A stretch of 64,000 nt of DNA from Glandiceps talaboti (Eukaryota > Hemichordata > Enteropneusta > Spengelidae): positions 6,722,953-6,786,952 of the forward strand of contig NC_135571.1 in the NCBI RefSeq assembly GCF_964340395.1, written 5' to 3'. The stretch's first letter is position 1; each line of letters begins with the position of its first letter. The translations under genes were made by a program, and so were the position numbers. Below, in pieces: positions 1 to 14,290 of the stretch. The notes under the pieces are model-generated. The model saw only the letters and a program-made list of their open reading frames with translations, had not been told where the DNA came from and did no database searches.

Positions 1-120
1 AACCAAGTCAGGTGAAAAGATAATGATAAAGCCATGTTTCAAGGGACACAGTCTGTAGCATTGTGTAGTACTTTCTTAATGATTTACCTTGGCTTCAAAA
101 TCATCCATACTCCTAACAAA

Positions 121-1030
121 TACAACTAGCCAAAAAAACACCTTTACTTTTGCTTGAATGAAGTGAGCTAAGAGAAGACTTCACACAGAGAGAAATGTAA
201 TGTGTAAAGACAGCATGATAACTGATACACGAAACAACAGCGGGCGTCTTTGATGTTCTTTAATGCATGTTTTTATTACTTTCTTTATATCTGTGTGAGT
301 CGTGTTGTAAAATTAACTCTCAGTTAATATAAACTAAGCATAAACATTTGTACTCAGTTGTGATAACGCATAGCTTAAAAGTAAACGGGTTTATGAGACC
401 CGGGATGCTATGTGCTTATACATGGACAAGATAAATTATCGACACTAATGCCTTTGCATAAACCCCGTCTCATTCCTGTTTGCCATGAGCTAGCAAATGC
501 ACTGATGTTATTTCTCGGGTTGAGAAACAAGTTAAACCATGTACACTAAAGCTAAAAACAAATAGAGGATGTTGTGACATTATGACTTTGGCTATCAAAA
601 TCTTAGTAAAATGATGTTTTATTTTATTTTATTCTAAAAAGGTGTTAAAGATGTCATTCCCAATATTTTTCTTCGTTCAGCCAAGGAAAATACAGTGACC
701 TAAAGGGACTCTGAATATTAACCTGTGTTGTGTCTACTATAGCTGATAGTGATCACTTGTAATATGTGGAGAGATGATAGTGAACCATTGTGTAGTTACA
801 CGATCCATCTACTGGGTCCATAGATCAAAGCAACAATGTCAGTGTTACAAGTATATTAATACATTTAGTGTTTGTTCAGTGTTCAGATTCAGATGTCCTC
901 AGTACAAATGAACAATTCTACACATGAAAGCCCTTCAACCGAGAAAATCTGTCCATAATATTTCAGTCTCAGCATGCGTTATACATGTGAATAATAATTT
1001 TTGTAAAGGGGCCTGAGTATATTTAACATC
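121..1030 (+). repeat. Diverged dispersed repeat, copy 1 (sister copy at 59.6-60.4 kb)
   Basis: Blocks in this segment recur in the same order at 59600-60420. Examples are AACAACAGCGGGCGTCTTTG against AACAACAGCGGGTGCTTTTG, a shared GTAAAC-GGG-TTATG stretch, a shared TTTGCATAAA...GTCTCATTCCTG stretch, and a later block around ATGAAAGCC. Indels separate the blocks, and a family P palindromic half-copy (640-705) interrupts this copy only. No coding frame is conserved between the two copies. It is either an old transposable element or an old segmental duplication. The shared order and orientation are seen directly; the nature of the unit is not resolved. Confidence 0.65.
640..705 (+). mobile_element. 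Family P palindromic repeat, half copy (A)
   Basis: This carries the left half of the palindromic repeat described at 13985-14098: CCCAATATTTTTCTTCGTTC, then CAGCCAAGGAAAATAC and AGTGACCTAAAGGG. The right half is missing. It sits inside the dispersed repeat 121-1030 and is absent from the sister copy, so it probably inserted after the two copies separated. Confidence 0.6.
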
Positions 1031-3519
1031 ATGACGTGTTTTTGTTGCCTTTGTTTCAAAGTTTAGCGTTTAACGTATGTTCAATGACGGAAACATACTC
1101 AGTCACATTCAGGAACTGGTAGAGATTTTGTCAGGAATTTGGGTATAATATGAAGATAACATCATGGGTAAATTTATCGGTTTCAAATAAATTCCGCGAA
1201 CTTTTCATTACCGTTTACCAAACATCTTTTCATGTACGTACATGTATAAGATACGTAGTGTTGTTCAGACATATTAGCCCTCTCAGACTCTTAACTACGA
1301 CTGTACTAAACTACCCAATATCCTGCACAGTCCGGCCAGATTTGGTTGCAACCAATCAAATAACGTTTAAAAAGTTCAAAACGTCGGCCTTTCACTGCGG
1401 ATTTATGAGACCAGCCACCTAATCTTACATCAAAATGTGTTTCCGGCCATGGCATTTTATAAAGTACAAACAATTGATAATTATCGCCATAGCAACAAAC
1501 ATTCTTATCATCCGAAACAGAAACTATTTTTTCTGTTTTAATTTGTATCTACATTATGATCTTTGTTTGAACTTCTAGTTCACGGTGGGGTCCAAATCGT
1601 TTGATCTGGAGGCACAGAGTAGTACACACATGATGTGTAGCTCATAGCGTGGCATTTGCTTGATATATATAAAGAGGTTTTTTGTGTATGTCTTCATGCA
1701 TAGAGTGCATATTACACACTGAATTCAGCCGACAACAGCATCTCAGTTACACTGTTATTGAAGCATGGGTATAGTGTTCCACATTACCGGATGACAACAA
1801 CGATCACAAATAGATTTCTTATCATATAACCTTAGTGATTAATGAAGATGACTTGCAGAATATACTGATGTTTACAATGATCCTTTGCACGCACTTTTCC
1901 TTCAATTATCTGGGCACTTGTTACCATAGCAATAACCTTTAAAACCGATTAGACCACCCTTAATGTTCTGTCTCGTCAAAGATGTCAGGTAATAAAGCCT
2001 GTGGGCTAGAAAATGAAGGTCTCAAGTGACGCGTGTTTTTCACGCCAGGAGGATCTAGAATCATTAGTGTCTGTCTGCGGAGTGTCAACTGTTGTCACGT
2101 CAAATTAAACCTGCAGTAGCTGCAACTGGGGCATTTACTGGGATATGCTGTGGTATATTCAGTAAAAGTTGGTATAGTACGTATAAAGAACAAAGCATCT
2201 CTTAATTGATGGTCAATATTATCTGTAGGTAGTGCAGTGGCAAGCTTAAATCTTACGCAAAAGCTCGGCTTTGAACCTGTCACCATATTAAAACTGCACT
2301 ATTTGTAGCTGGAGTATAATGGTTCAATCAGACAACCACAATGTATTCACTGAAATTTGTAAAACTACCAATAACTAGACATTGCACGTGTTAATCAGGG
2401 GTCGATTTTATCTATAAGCAATGCAGTAACAGGTTGAAATCGTAAGCGCTATTGAAGGCTTTGATTTCTGGGTGAGGGCACAAACATACTTTTACACACA
2501 GGTGATGCAATAATGTTCAGGGTGAACGACATTGCAAATAAGTAATTGAACCTAACAAAACAGTTTCAAAAACCCACATTCTGGCTGCAGCTTTTAATTT
2601 TTTCGATATGATATGATAAACGTCTTAAACGGTCGCCTATCCTCCGAGTAACCTCTTTGGAAAGTGTTGAAAATATGCAACGTAGCATTTTTGAACATTA
2701 TTGAAATTGAAATAATGAACAGTTCCTTGTTTGTGTTGTACATATGACAGCCACATTTGTCTGACAGATAAAATCAAGATCACTTTCTAAAGTAGCTTAT
2801 GTACCATAATTACAATTGAACCATTTGTCACTCTTTCCTTTACAATGGCACTTAGCAGAAGTCTAGCTGTCAAGAAATACGTTGCAACATGTGTCAATGC
2901 TAATTGTATTCGGTACTAAAAGAAAAATACAATGCAACACTCTCAGAAGTGGTTTATTGGTGAAAACGTTTTTTTGTGTGTAAATAATGCCTCAGATATT
3001 GTCATATTCATTTAATTAGTTCTCAACAGTTGTAATGTCTTATTACGAGTAGCATCTCAGCCATTCGAGATGACAAGCTTCCTCAAACCGTTCATCCTGA
3101 TAAACGTATTTAAGGATACTGTGTTAGTTTTCCGAGGTAATGCCAAATGTCGCAGGTATTAGAATCCGCCCAAGTTGATTGACACTGTCACTGACCTACC
3201 AGTAACCAGAAACAAAATAGGTTTGTACATGAACACACGAAAATGTGGGGTTATGATAAATTTGGAACTTTGAGATTTAGATCTCCTGGTAGTGATGTTT
3301 GATTAACAAGTAGTATAGACAAAGGAAATAGGAGGTGTGAGAGATTAACAGTATGTCTGGAGTGATACCACAAGTTTGATCCACCAACTAAAATACATTG
3401 CAGTTGGTAACAGTCATGTAACAGGGACAATTGTCACTGCATATATATGTAACACACTCAGGAGAGCACTTTAGATGTGTGAAACAATAAGTATTAATGA
3501 GAATGGAAAAATTCACCGA
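1031..3519. other. Unique A+T-rich DNA, no gene recognised
   Basis: I see no coding exon, RNA gene or convincing repeat here. Open frames on either strand are short and lack splice or family signals. A 14-mer resembling an RFX X-box, GTTACCATAGCAAT, is at 1920-1933. Confidence 0.4.
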
Positions 3520-3538
3520 CCCCCCCCCCCCCCCCCCC
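3520..3538. repeat. Poly(C) run, 19 bases
   Basis: An uninterrupted run of 19 C lies in otherwise A+T-rich sequence. Its length may be unreliable in any assembly. Confidence 0.95.
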
Positions 3539-3964
3539 GACCGCAGAAACTGACCGATCCCTTAACGTAGCAAAAAATACTGTCATTGCTTGCATAACCT
3601 TATAGATGTTATAGAATGCAATCGAATTTAAACGGTAAATACTTTGTATGAGCTACGCATTATTGACTTTTATTGCAAAGAACATTTCAATATATTAACA
3701 ATTGAGTTAGCCTCATTGTGTTAAAGTTGAATAATCACATTTCTGGTATGTTGACTCAAGAAAGACGAAGCCAACTAATGTGTCTCTTTAAGAGGTGTAG
3801 GCAGTTGGAATTGATAATTGCTATGATTCAAGGCACCTCATTATTTGATTCGACAAAGAAGGCAATTTGTCTAGATAATGCCAATACATCTCTATATAAT
3901 GAGTATTATACTTTGGGCATACCGATTAGGTCTTTGTAATGTCTCAAATATCAATGAAAATTCA

Positions 3965-4006
<42 letters not shown>

Positions 4007-4015
4007 GAAGAAGAA
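3965..4015 (+). repeat. (GAT)n microsatellite passing into (GAA)n
   Basis: About thirteen GAT units run into GAAGAAGAAG. The flanks 3539-3964 and 4016-4435 hold nothing recognisable. The Met-Lys runs that can be read here are translation of the repeat. Confidence 0.95.
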
Positions 4016-4435
4016 AGTACTGGACAGAAGCAGATCATCCCAAGTAACAACTAATCCAAGAGCATACTACAAGGACCACAAGCTGAGTTTATTTGTTTCA
4101 TATATAAACTCAGTATATGTAAAATGTCTATGCTGGAGTAAACAGTAGTCAATAGATATGTATGTATAGCGATGTAAATAACACAGTATCAAGCAAGGTA
4201 CACAGGCGCCGTTACACAGTGTGTCGTGCAGTTGCGATCATCAGATGACTTAACAGTATAGTTCTATGAAGTTCCAAATTCAAACATCAAAACTTCCCCC
4301 TCACGTGATATGACTGCCACATCTATTTTTATCCGTTATACCACTGTATGAATTGTTTGCTGCTATTGTCTGTCTTGACATTATCACTGTTACATCGTAC
4401 GATGTTATTAGATTGGCATTTTCCTTCGTCTATAT

Positions 4436-4572
4436 ATATAGACAGGGAGACAGGTAGATATATAGATATACATTAGTGGGCTGATGGATGAATGGATAGA
4501 TGGATGGATGGATGGGTGGATGGATGGATGGATGGATGGATGGATGGATAGATAGATAGATAGATAGATAGG

Positions 4573-4669
<97 letters not shown>

Positions 4670-4735
4670 GATGGATGGATAGATGGACGGATGTACGGAT
4701 GGATGGATAGGTAGGTAGGTAGTTAGGTAGGTAGG
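4436..4735 (+). repeat. Compound GATG/GATA/GGTA tetranucleotide repeat
   Basis: Blocks of GATG, then a long GATA tract (roughly 4546-4668), then GATG and GGTA variants. The minus strand reads as Tyr-Leu-Ser-Ile repeats for over 100 codons; this is simple repeat, not a gene. Confidence 0.95.
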
Positions 4736-7406
4736 GAAAACCAATCTGTCATTGCAGTTGAGCAAAGATATATGTTAACGTCAGCAATATTTTACAGTTT
4801 GGATGTGCGGTTAATGGCATGCACAGCGAAATCACTCAGAATATATAATTGAATCTCGGTCGAATCGATAAAATATATATTCCCTTAAGGTTATATAGTA
4901 AAATGTTCAAAGAAAACGCTATGCATAATTTACATGTTCTAACATTGAAAGACTACCAAATTGAAACACAAGTGATACAATATTGCATAATGTCGTATCT
5001 AAAGTTGGTGTCACATACGATTAAGAACTTTTGTACATCGTTCATGAAACCAGTAAATGGTTGCCATAGAAACAACAAAAGGATATACGATATATTGTAA
5101 ATTATGGCAGTTAAAGAGTTTTAGAACTATAAAGAGAATTCTTAAGTAGGTGTAAGAATAACAACACAAATCAGAATCCATCGGCGCGACTTACACGAAA
5201 GTATATTGTCTGGGAGTAAATGAAATCTACCCAAACGTTATTTCTCAATTCGCGAATGTTTTAAAGTGGGATGAAAAGTAAAAATTAAAAGGGGTTACAC
5301 GTACGGCGATAGACATGCATGATCTCTTTCTAGATGTAGTCTATATACAAACCTATTTCAACAGAAGTTGTGGAAAAACGTGCCAGGTATGCAAAGCGTT
5401 AACGTTGGACGACGAATTTGCAAATGTAAGCGGTAAAATGACGTATAAGACAGCTGATGAAATGCGTATTGACGGGAGTGCTTTGATGGAGAGAACACTT
5501 TTGAAATCCAATCTCTTTTTACCGAATAGTGTCGGCAAAAATACTAACTCTCACGTCAGATTCAGTTAAGTGGATTTCACACCCGGGCCAGCTGTACATG
5601 TATTATTGATGTATTTGTAAGATAATGATGTAATTCGAGGTATTGTCAATAACTGACGTAGATCACGCATTGTACAATTTACGACTTGGTTTTTTGTCTA
5701 TTGAAATTCATGATGGAAAAAGCTAACAAATTCATGAAATCGTTGCAAGGTCTCACACCTTCGCGCTGCAAGCAATACCTTTAATATTACACTGGAAAAA
5801 GGATACTTGATCGGTGAGAATTATGACGCATAGAACATATATGTAAAGAGAAAGCTGATAAATAAATCACACGTATTTCTCCATACACGAATAACTCGAA
5901 AATCGACCAACATGAATAACTAATGTATCCCTGAAGAGGCGATTTTTTCAGTGCACTTAAGAGTTCATGCTACAATGTTATTCTATAACTTTAATATTTG
6001 GCGACATTTTGTTAATCTTAACACCTACTTAAATTCATGAACTGACTTAAAATATGTCACATAATTTAAAGCTACTGGTGTAATCTCCAATTTAAAATCC
6101 AGACGTTTTATCCTAGAGCGCCATATCAGAAACAATGGGCTTAGCATGCACCATAACTCAATTTATTGTCCTTTTTCACTTTTTAAGCAAACTATTTTTC
6201 TTCACGTTTGACTTCTGATTTTACTTAAGGTCAAACTTTAATCTGAAAGGTGACTGGCAAAAAACGTGAATTAAAGTCGATTGAAAAAAAAAGTTGTTCT
6301 CGTTTATTTTCGAAAAATGACATATTTCTCAAAAACCCTTATGACATTTTCCGATATTGTGTTCCTTCTTCTCTTATGTTCCCGGGCCTTTTAAGATAAT
6401 AAAAGAAATTTAGGGATTCATTCTCTTGTTTTCAAGGATATCGAAATGCATTCACCATTGAGTTATACAGTATTTGACGGCCATATTGGATATTAAAATG
6501 AAGCTCTATTTCAAAATGCTCTGCGGTGATCTCCAAGTACTTTCCTTGACTGGTTTTCTATTTTGTACTATTTTCACATACAGCTTTTCTATGTTAGATT
6601 AAGCTTTGAGTAAGTATAGTTGCGCAAACACATATACAAAGAACACCTATTTATATGGAGTGTACTGGACATATCTGATATCGAACGTAACGTCATTCAT
6701 TATGTAGTCTCACGCAACAGACATCCTCAACATTCGCGCTATTTCCTGTTGCACTTAAAAAAAACTTGGACGCTCTTACCGCGTGTATTTTTCTTTAAAA
6801 AAAATGGTTAACAGCCCATGAAATTCGGATAAGAACATCGTTACTATACTTTTTTTCAGAATACCTTACATAAGTATTGAAATGGTTACTACATATAACT
6901 AGCCATTTTGTGCACGTAGTTTCTAACTGAGAAGTGTGTGTTTCAAGATTAAAATCACAGTAGCAGACAGAAGTGTTCTCTTTGAGGTTTGTAAAGTAAG
7001 AATCCAAAATTGTGATGTCGCAGTGAGTAATTCTTTATCTAGCAACACTTATATTAAAGCGGGGATAGGAGGCTTCCTTTAAAACCAGTTAAGATAGAGT
7101 GAGGTGTCATGGTATTTAAGATTGAATCTTTACAAATGAATGGTAATAGATAGCGTAGAATTCAACGTCCGTCCTTGAAAGACCTAGAAATACGCAACGA
7201 AAATACAAACAAGCCGATAGCAATATGCTTTCATCATTGTCTCATTCCATACTTAAAATGCACATGGGCATCGAATTAACCACAAGTCAGCCTCGTTGAT
7301 CTAATGATTGTGTTATTTTTTGCACGTAAATTTCTCTTCATCTAATGAACAGCATCGACTATTGTTTGAAGTTGCGAAGTCAAACTGGAGGTACAACGTT
7401 TTCTTA

Positions 7407-7408
<2 letters not shown>
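4736..7408. other. Mostly unique A+T-rich DNA, no supported gene
   Basis: No repeat family or exon could be established. An X-box-like 14-mer, GTTGCCATAGAAAC, is at 5060-5073. An 84-codon open frame at 5315-5569 ends its first third with Cys-Gly-Lys-Thr-Cys-Gln-Val-Cys, which resembles the tail of a ShK toxin-like domain but lacks the rest of the domain; see the rejected list. The 6.1-6.5 kb part has weak inverted similarity that I could not bound. Confidence 0.35.

Positions 7409-7492
<84 letters not shown>
7409..7492. repeat. (TA)n microsatellite, block 1 of a TA-flanked module
   Basis: A pure TA run of about 84 bases, followed by a 50-base module and a second TA run. Open frames across it encode only alternating Tyr-Ile. 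Confidence 0.97.
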
Positions 7493-7496
<4 letters not shown>

Positions 7497-7543
7497 TTGC
7501 CACTGCGGTATAGAGCACTGTTTTAGCAAATTGATACTCACCG
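7493..7543 (+). repeat. TA-flanked 50-bp module, copy 1 (second copy 58256-58320)
   Basis: The stretch GCCACTGCGGTATAGAGCAC followed by TTGATACTCACCGAGTTATA recurs nearly unchanged at 58256-58320, again abutting (TA)n. Two copies 50 kb apart in the same setting indicate a mobile or recombining unit, not chance. I infer a terminal fragment of a Penelope-like or similar element; that assignment is not proven here. Confidence 0.75.
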
Positions 7544-7667
<124 letters not shown>

Positions 7668-7745
7668 CATCTCGTGTAATGTTTAGGTCGATTTGTACTT
7701 TGAAGTGATTATAACATTTCCCTGGATCATCGTCAGATGTATGTA

Positions 7746-9797
7746 TGTACACATTATTTTTATCTGGACGGCAAAGGAAATTTCCAACTGCCCTAAAATC
7801 ATGTTATCGAATCATTCGTTATAAGTTGTTATATATCTACTGGTTATCACCACGGTCTTAGTTAATTCTATTTTCACCGATGAGACCCTATATTTTTTTC
7901 AATCTGGTGTAATAATAACAAATCGACGCCCTCTATGGCATGACTGGACAAAAATCAGAACGTCATTAATTGTAATATGGCGAATCTACAAGCGCATATG
8001 TACGGGTGAAAACTACTGTTTATTTAAGAAATTCTTGACCTTTGATTTTTACTTTTTTAAAAAAGTAATTCAGACTGTTAAAGTGCAATTATGAATTAAA
8101 ACTATCGCCGACATTGTATAGATACACTAACATTTTGTTTTACATTCATCTCATGCTTAACCGACTGACTTCAGTAAGAGTAATATCATAAGTAGTACTT
8201 TATATAAATCAAAACTTGACAAAAACAAACTGTTCAATCTCTCTCAATCTCACTCTCAAATTCTGACTTCACAGTTTTGTCAAATATTATCTAAAAATGA
8301 TACGTAGTTTAATTTTGTCTTTCATTCCTGTGCCTTAGTATAACTTCCATGACTACATGTATCTACATGTACGCCTACGTGTCACTTAGGAGCGTGTGTG
8401 ATATAAACACCACAAAATCGGTATTGTGTTACAAACGATGGTAATTATAATGCACACACACATTTGAAACAAGAGTGAAGCTATGTAATTGACGCCGACC
8501 ACTGTGTTACTTCAGTAATGTGCATGCCATCCTGCCTGGGGTTACAGTACTGGAGCTTGCATAACACTTTCATGTTGTCGTTTATATCAAATACACGCAC
8601 AGAAAGAGTCTGCTTTTTTCAATTACTGAACTGATGTACAACAAAAAGGTAACAAGAAACGTTGTTGGTGTGCTTCTTTTTACTTTTACCGCCATTCATT
8701 TCTTCTGACACTTTTCAAATTGACTTAGAAACGTAATGCTATCCGTTGCTTTTCGATAAACAACACAGATTTCCCATTATGGTATGAGATGATTTAAGAA
8801 ACAGCTGTAGCAGAAAAAGTGATCGTCGTCATTGAAAATCGATTTGTATGTAAATTGCTAGTAACATGTATATGAATTGCCAATTGCCATATTCTTTTTG
8901 CAATTCCAATTCTGCCAATGTTAATGTAGGTGTTTGTATCAGCGATTCTAGTTTTCAATTTTCTTCTCAAAGTTGGTCGTATCATTATATAAATTGAATT
9001 ATAACATTTGCATTCTATCTCATCGGGTAATTTCACGTAAAAATGCATAATTTATTTTTCAATATACTCAATATTGCAATATAATCGCTAATGCTAACAT
9101 TAAAAATGAATACACATAATTCTTCTATAATACTCAGCGATGGCGTTTCCAATGTATAGATGTCCTAGATAGATTGATGCATTTACTGTAACCCAAAACA
9201 GACCGTGCAATCCGAATGGATCATAATGATTATGAACGGATAACGCTGTTTCTTGTTTAAAGTGAGCATATCATAATGTTGCAAAAAGTAGGTTAACAAA
9301 CCAAAGTGCATTTGTACTTTACAATTCTTCAAATATATCACGACGGTTCTTAGCGTGTATGACTACCAACTGTGAAACACAGTTACTGTCGTTGCTAGAG
9401 TAAAAGGTTTTGAAAGCCCCAGACAACGGGGAAATTCGATCTCACAGCAGGCTCGACTGCACGATACGACCGAGGTGATATACATGACATAATTGCTGAA
9501 TAAACAGTGGGATTTCTTTATATAATATCATCCAGGTATATTGTGGTAATTCAAACTGAACTAAGTTCGGTATGACTCATTATATGACTGCAACATTAGG
9601 ATTAGTTTAGAGATGGTAAAATCCTCTTTTAATGTAAATTACTTTTTGCCTGGAAAGAGGAATATAAAAGGTATTTACATTCATATGTTTATTCAGTCCA
9701 CAATCAAAGATTCCTGAGCATTGAAACAATTGATTCGCGCAGTTATTTCTTGAAACTAGCAATGAATACACAAAGGAATTAATATATTTTATAACCC
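7746..9797. other. Unique A+T-rich DNA, nothing recognised
   Basis: No exon, repeat family or RNA gene could be supported on either strand. Confidence 0.4.
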
Positions 9798-9830
9798 AAA
9801 CAAACAAACAAACAAACAAACAAACAAACA
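9798..9830. repeat. (AAAC)n microsatellite
   Basis: About eight AAAC units. The minus strand reads Phe-Val-Cys-Leu repeats. Confidence 0.95.
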
Positions 9831-11559
9831 GTGAGATAAAATGCAACATTCAATGTGTGCGCGCTATCAGTGTCTGAATTTTGTTTGTGTAATTTGTAAC
9901 AATAAACCTAGGCCGTATGCCATACATTACAAACAACATACCACATAATTTAAACTCTATTGTATCTCTGGTTTGGTAGAAAGTATTCATATTCGCTTAT
10001 CAAATTATGCTTGAAATAATCACGCCGTTAAAAACCAGAAAGGTTATCTTGGAACTTAATTCGTCTATAGAAAGTTCATAAAAGCAAATTGAAAGGGAAT
10101 GGAATTTCAAGAATGGTTATACCTCCACATTCTTAAATTCTAACTTTGCTGTGCTATGTTTTCCCTCGCTTATTTGCCACTAATGACGTTTCAAGGAAGT
10201 TGTTGAAAAGTGTCCTGTCCTCTTTGGAAAACAGTTAAAACTGTACCGATCTAATATCAATGTATTGAGTTTCATAATCCTATGTAATATTAGTCGATCG
10301 TGTACTGAAACAATTATTCTGACTTCAATATACGCTCTTATTCCAAACCCCTAGCAATTTAAAAACCAATACCCCTGTCTATTAAATTGAGCAAATTATC
10401 TGTAAACGGACAGGTTCCAACAATCTATGAAATTGGTTTTGACATTTTATATCTGTTCAGAAAACCAGCCTTGTAATACCGCGTAAAATGCATTCTTGCT
10501 GATTCAGAGTGAATGAGCTTAACCCTGTCCAAAGAAAACGGGATTATAATACATCTTGAAGCAGAGACGCAACTATTCTCATTTGTTTTGTATTTCTCTA
10601 TTAGTTCGATTTCGAGAGATTCACATCAATATGACAGAGCCATTAAGTTTAGAACGAATACGTATTGATGTAATAGCCTTAATTCTAGGAGAAGATGATT
10701 ACGCTAACAGAATCCTGATATTGAACGTACATATTACTGTTACTTGTCTAAAAAAAAGCAAGAAGTGGAAGGTAATGGGGCTCTGGCAGCATAACTTATT
10801 GCGGTAGCATTTTAGATTATACAGGGCCACTTTATGTATAGCTAATCTCGCAAGCAGTGGATTTGCAGACAAATTTCTTCAGGTAAAAAGTTTGATGAAA
10901 CGGTAGCTGTGTAGGAAATTGTTTTCAGTTTTCCAAAATTACTTTGATCGTTATTTCTTAAGGTAAGTATAAATACTCCCTTGAGCGGCATTACTTAGCT
11001 GGAATATGAAACAAATGATCAAATGTAAATGATCACAAGATATATATAGCAAGTTGGCATTTGAAGATTAGTTGTCGACGACGAATAATTGAATAGTAAC
11101 TATTTACGTGTGTTTCTAACATTTACTTGTATTAAATTGATGTAGTTACTTGACCACCCTCTTTAGGCTATGACGTTTGTTCGTGAAGTACATATTATCT
11201 GTTCACTTGTATTTATATGTATTATTGATAATGCATAATTATGTAACGGAAATTAATAGCACCGATGCGCGTGCACAACGAGTGGTATTTGTACCGCAAT
11301 GCAATGCCACATGATTGCATACTGTATGCAAATGAGTACGAAGTAGTTCATTGTACACGAAGGCGAGTGAACATAATGATGTATACGGACTCCCGAAAAG
11401 ATTTTGATTTTGTACGGAAAATTGGTGTTTTGATAAACATATGTTATAATAACAGAACCTTATGCTGCAGGAGTGCCGGTATTGGTTCTCATCATAGGCA
11501 TTAGCACTCGTGCTTGCAGTGTTTTTCAGCTTCACTTTCACTCGACTGCAGAGACCACT
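9831..11559. other. Unique A+T-rich DNA, nothing recognised
   Basis: Open frames here (for example about 80-100 codons overlapping on both strands near 11240-11540) show no family motif, no splice context and no codon bias, so I do not call them. Confidence 0.35.
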
Positions 11560-11652
11560 GGAAGGATTTCGTCTAGTGACTCATAGTGACAAAGTCCCCT
11601 CATCTCATATTTCCTTGGCTGTACGAAGGAAAATGCTAGAGAATAATATCTA
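11560..11652 (-). mobile_element. Family P palindromic repeat, copy B
   Basis: On the minus strand it reads ATTATTCTCTAGCATTTTCC, then TTCGTACAGCCAAGGAAA, ending in the inner motif GTCACTATGAGTCACTAGAC. This matches copies D and E and half of the palindrome at 13985-14098. It is diverged and non-coding. Confidence 0.7.
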
Positions 11653-12680
11653 ATTATACATGATATACCGCATTTTGTCACAGCGTTTACTTAAAGTATA
11701 TGGCATATATGCGTCATGATATCCAATTTCTACTTTTCCTCATCAATTTTCTGACAAGTTGTTGATAGTTCAGAAATTATAAAATCAATTTATTAAGCCC
11801 AGTCACATATCAGTGTCATCATTATTGAAACTCGTAGGTTAAGAGTACTTCTGTTGAGGATATTTAAGTATAATGAGCATAATCTCATCCTTTGGTTACT
11901 CAAATCATGATTACATAGCTGCCCTTTGTGAACCCAAATGTTGAATCTGTCTAACCCTTTGTCATAAAGTTAGATAAGATGTATACTGATGGCGTATGTA
12001 CCATATCGTTGTGGTTTTGCAATGTATTATAACGTATAATATGAATTACTTAAAATCGCAAATTGAATTACAAAATCATTGTTACTGGAATATCGTTTTA
12101 CCTCGTGATTTTTACCTCGCTCTCTCTCGTTTTGGGCTTTGCTCATTTAAATTCTCCCCTTACTAACATACCTTCCCTAGGGCAAAATTATTATATAGCA
12201 AGCCTGCCGATTATTTTTCCAACAAGCATTGTTGGAAAGCGAAATTCTCAGCTACCAAACATGTTGTATCCCTTAAGAGGTTAATTTCAATAATTATGCA
12301 AATTGTTCATCAAAGTATAATGTGTATCAACAATCCAATCGAAAACGTGAGGTTTGTTTTCAGCTAGAAAGTTGTATCAATGTATGTAGCAAATAGTTTG
12401 AAATTCGGAACTTGTTTTCTAAAGAGATCAATTTATTCCACAAATTCATGAATTGCACAAGATTCATTAATCATTATTAATTCATGAATTCGTGAATTAA
12501 TCATATTACATTTCAAGCTTGCATTCATAAGATAGTGAATACTGAAGGTTATGAAAACATGTTCTATGCTTTACAGCCTTGAAGCTTGCATTTGTAAGAT
12601 ATTGCCTAATTACCGATAGCCATGACTATACTTTGCTTTAGGGTAAAACAAAGAGTACACAAATAACATACTCATTCTGC
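11653..12680. other. Unique A+T-rich DNA, nothing recognised
   Basis: A 73-codon frame from 12063 has a hydrophobic start but begins at TTG and has no in-frame ATG. The direct-repeat motif TTCATGAATT near 12450-12500 is minor. Confidence 0.35.
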
Positions 12681-13984
<1,304 letters not shown>

Positions 13985-14290
13985 GTTATTCTCCAATATC
14001 TTCCTTCATTCACCCTGGGAAAATACTCGTGACCTGAGGGTCAACCCTTAGGTCACGAGTATGTTCCGACTGAATGAAGAAGTATATTGGAGAATAACAC
14101 AATTAATATACTTGCGCCAATAATAGCAAAGAAAATTCCTGGACAGTTAAGACAGTTTTGAACATTTTGACTAGTTTTTTCGAACACAGCAGAACCAGTG
14201 ACATAGACGCAAGTTGTCATGACGTATAACGACAAGAGTATATATTCGATAACTTGGTTCGTGCATGGTACAATACTGTGTATGGTGTGG
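13985..14290 (+). mobile_element. Family P palindromic repeat, best full copy (C), with right extension
   Basis: The palindromic core is 13985-14098. The left arm starts GTTATTCTCCAATAT and reaches AAATACTCGTGACC; the right arm starts GGTCACGAGTATGTTCC and ends ATATTGGAGAATAAC. Arms are about 54-56 bases with few mismatches around a short centre. From 14099 to about 14290 the sequence again matches copy E (26300-26450), sharing ACACAGCAGAACCAGTGAC and GTGCATGGTA. It looks like a non-autonomous DNA element. A 114-codon minus-strand frame across it is not conserved in copy E. Confidence 0.8.

Noticed and set aside
5315-5569. 84-codon frame with Cys-Gly-Lys-Thr-Cys-Gln-Val-Cys, like the end of a ShK toxin-like domain
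   Set aside because: Only the last three cysteines of the six-cysteine pattern are present, no upstream half or convincing acceptor was found, and the opposite strand is equally open.
6100-6490. Possible element with inverted ends around ATAACTCAATTTATTG and CATTGAGTTATACAG
   Set aside because: Matching is limited to about ten bases and no boundaries could be set.
12063-12284. Frame with a signal-peptide-like start
   Set aside because: No ATG: the first codon is TTG and there is no upstream acceptor of quality.
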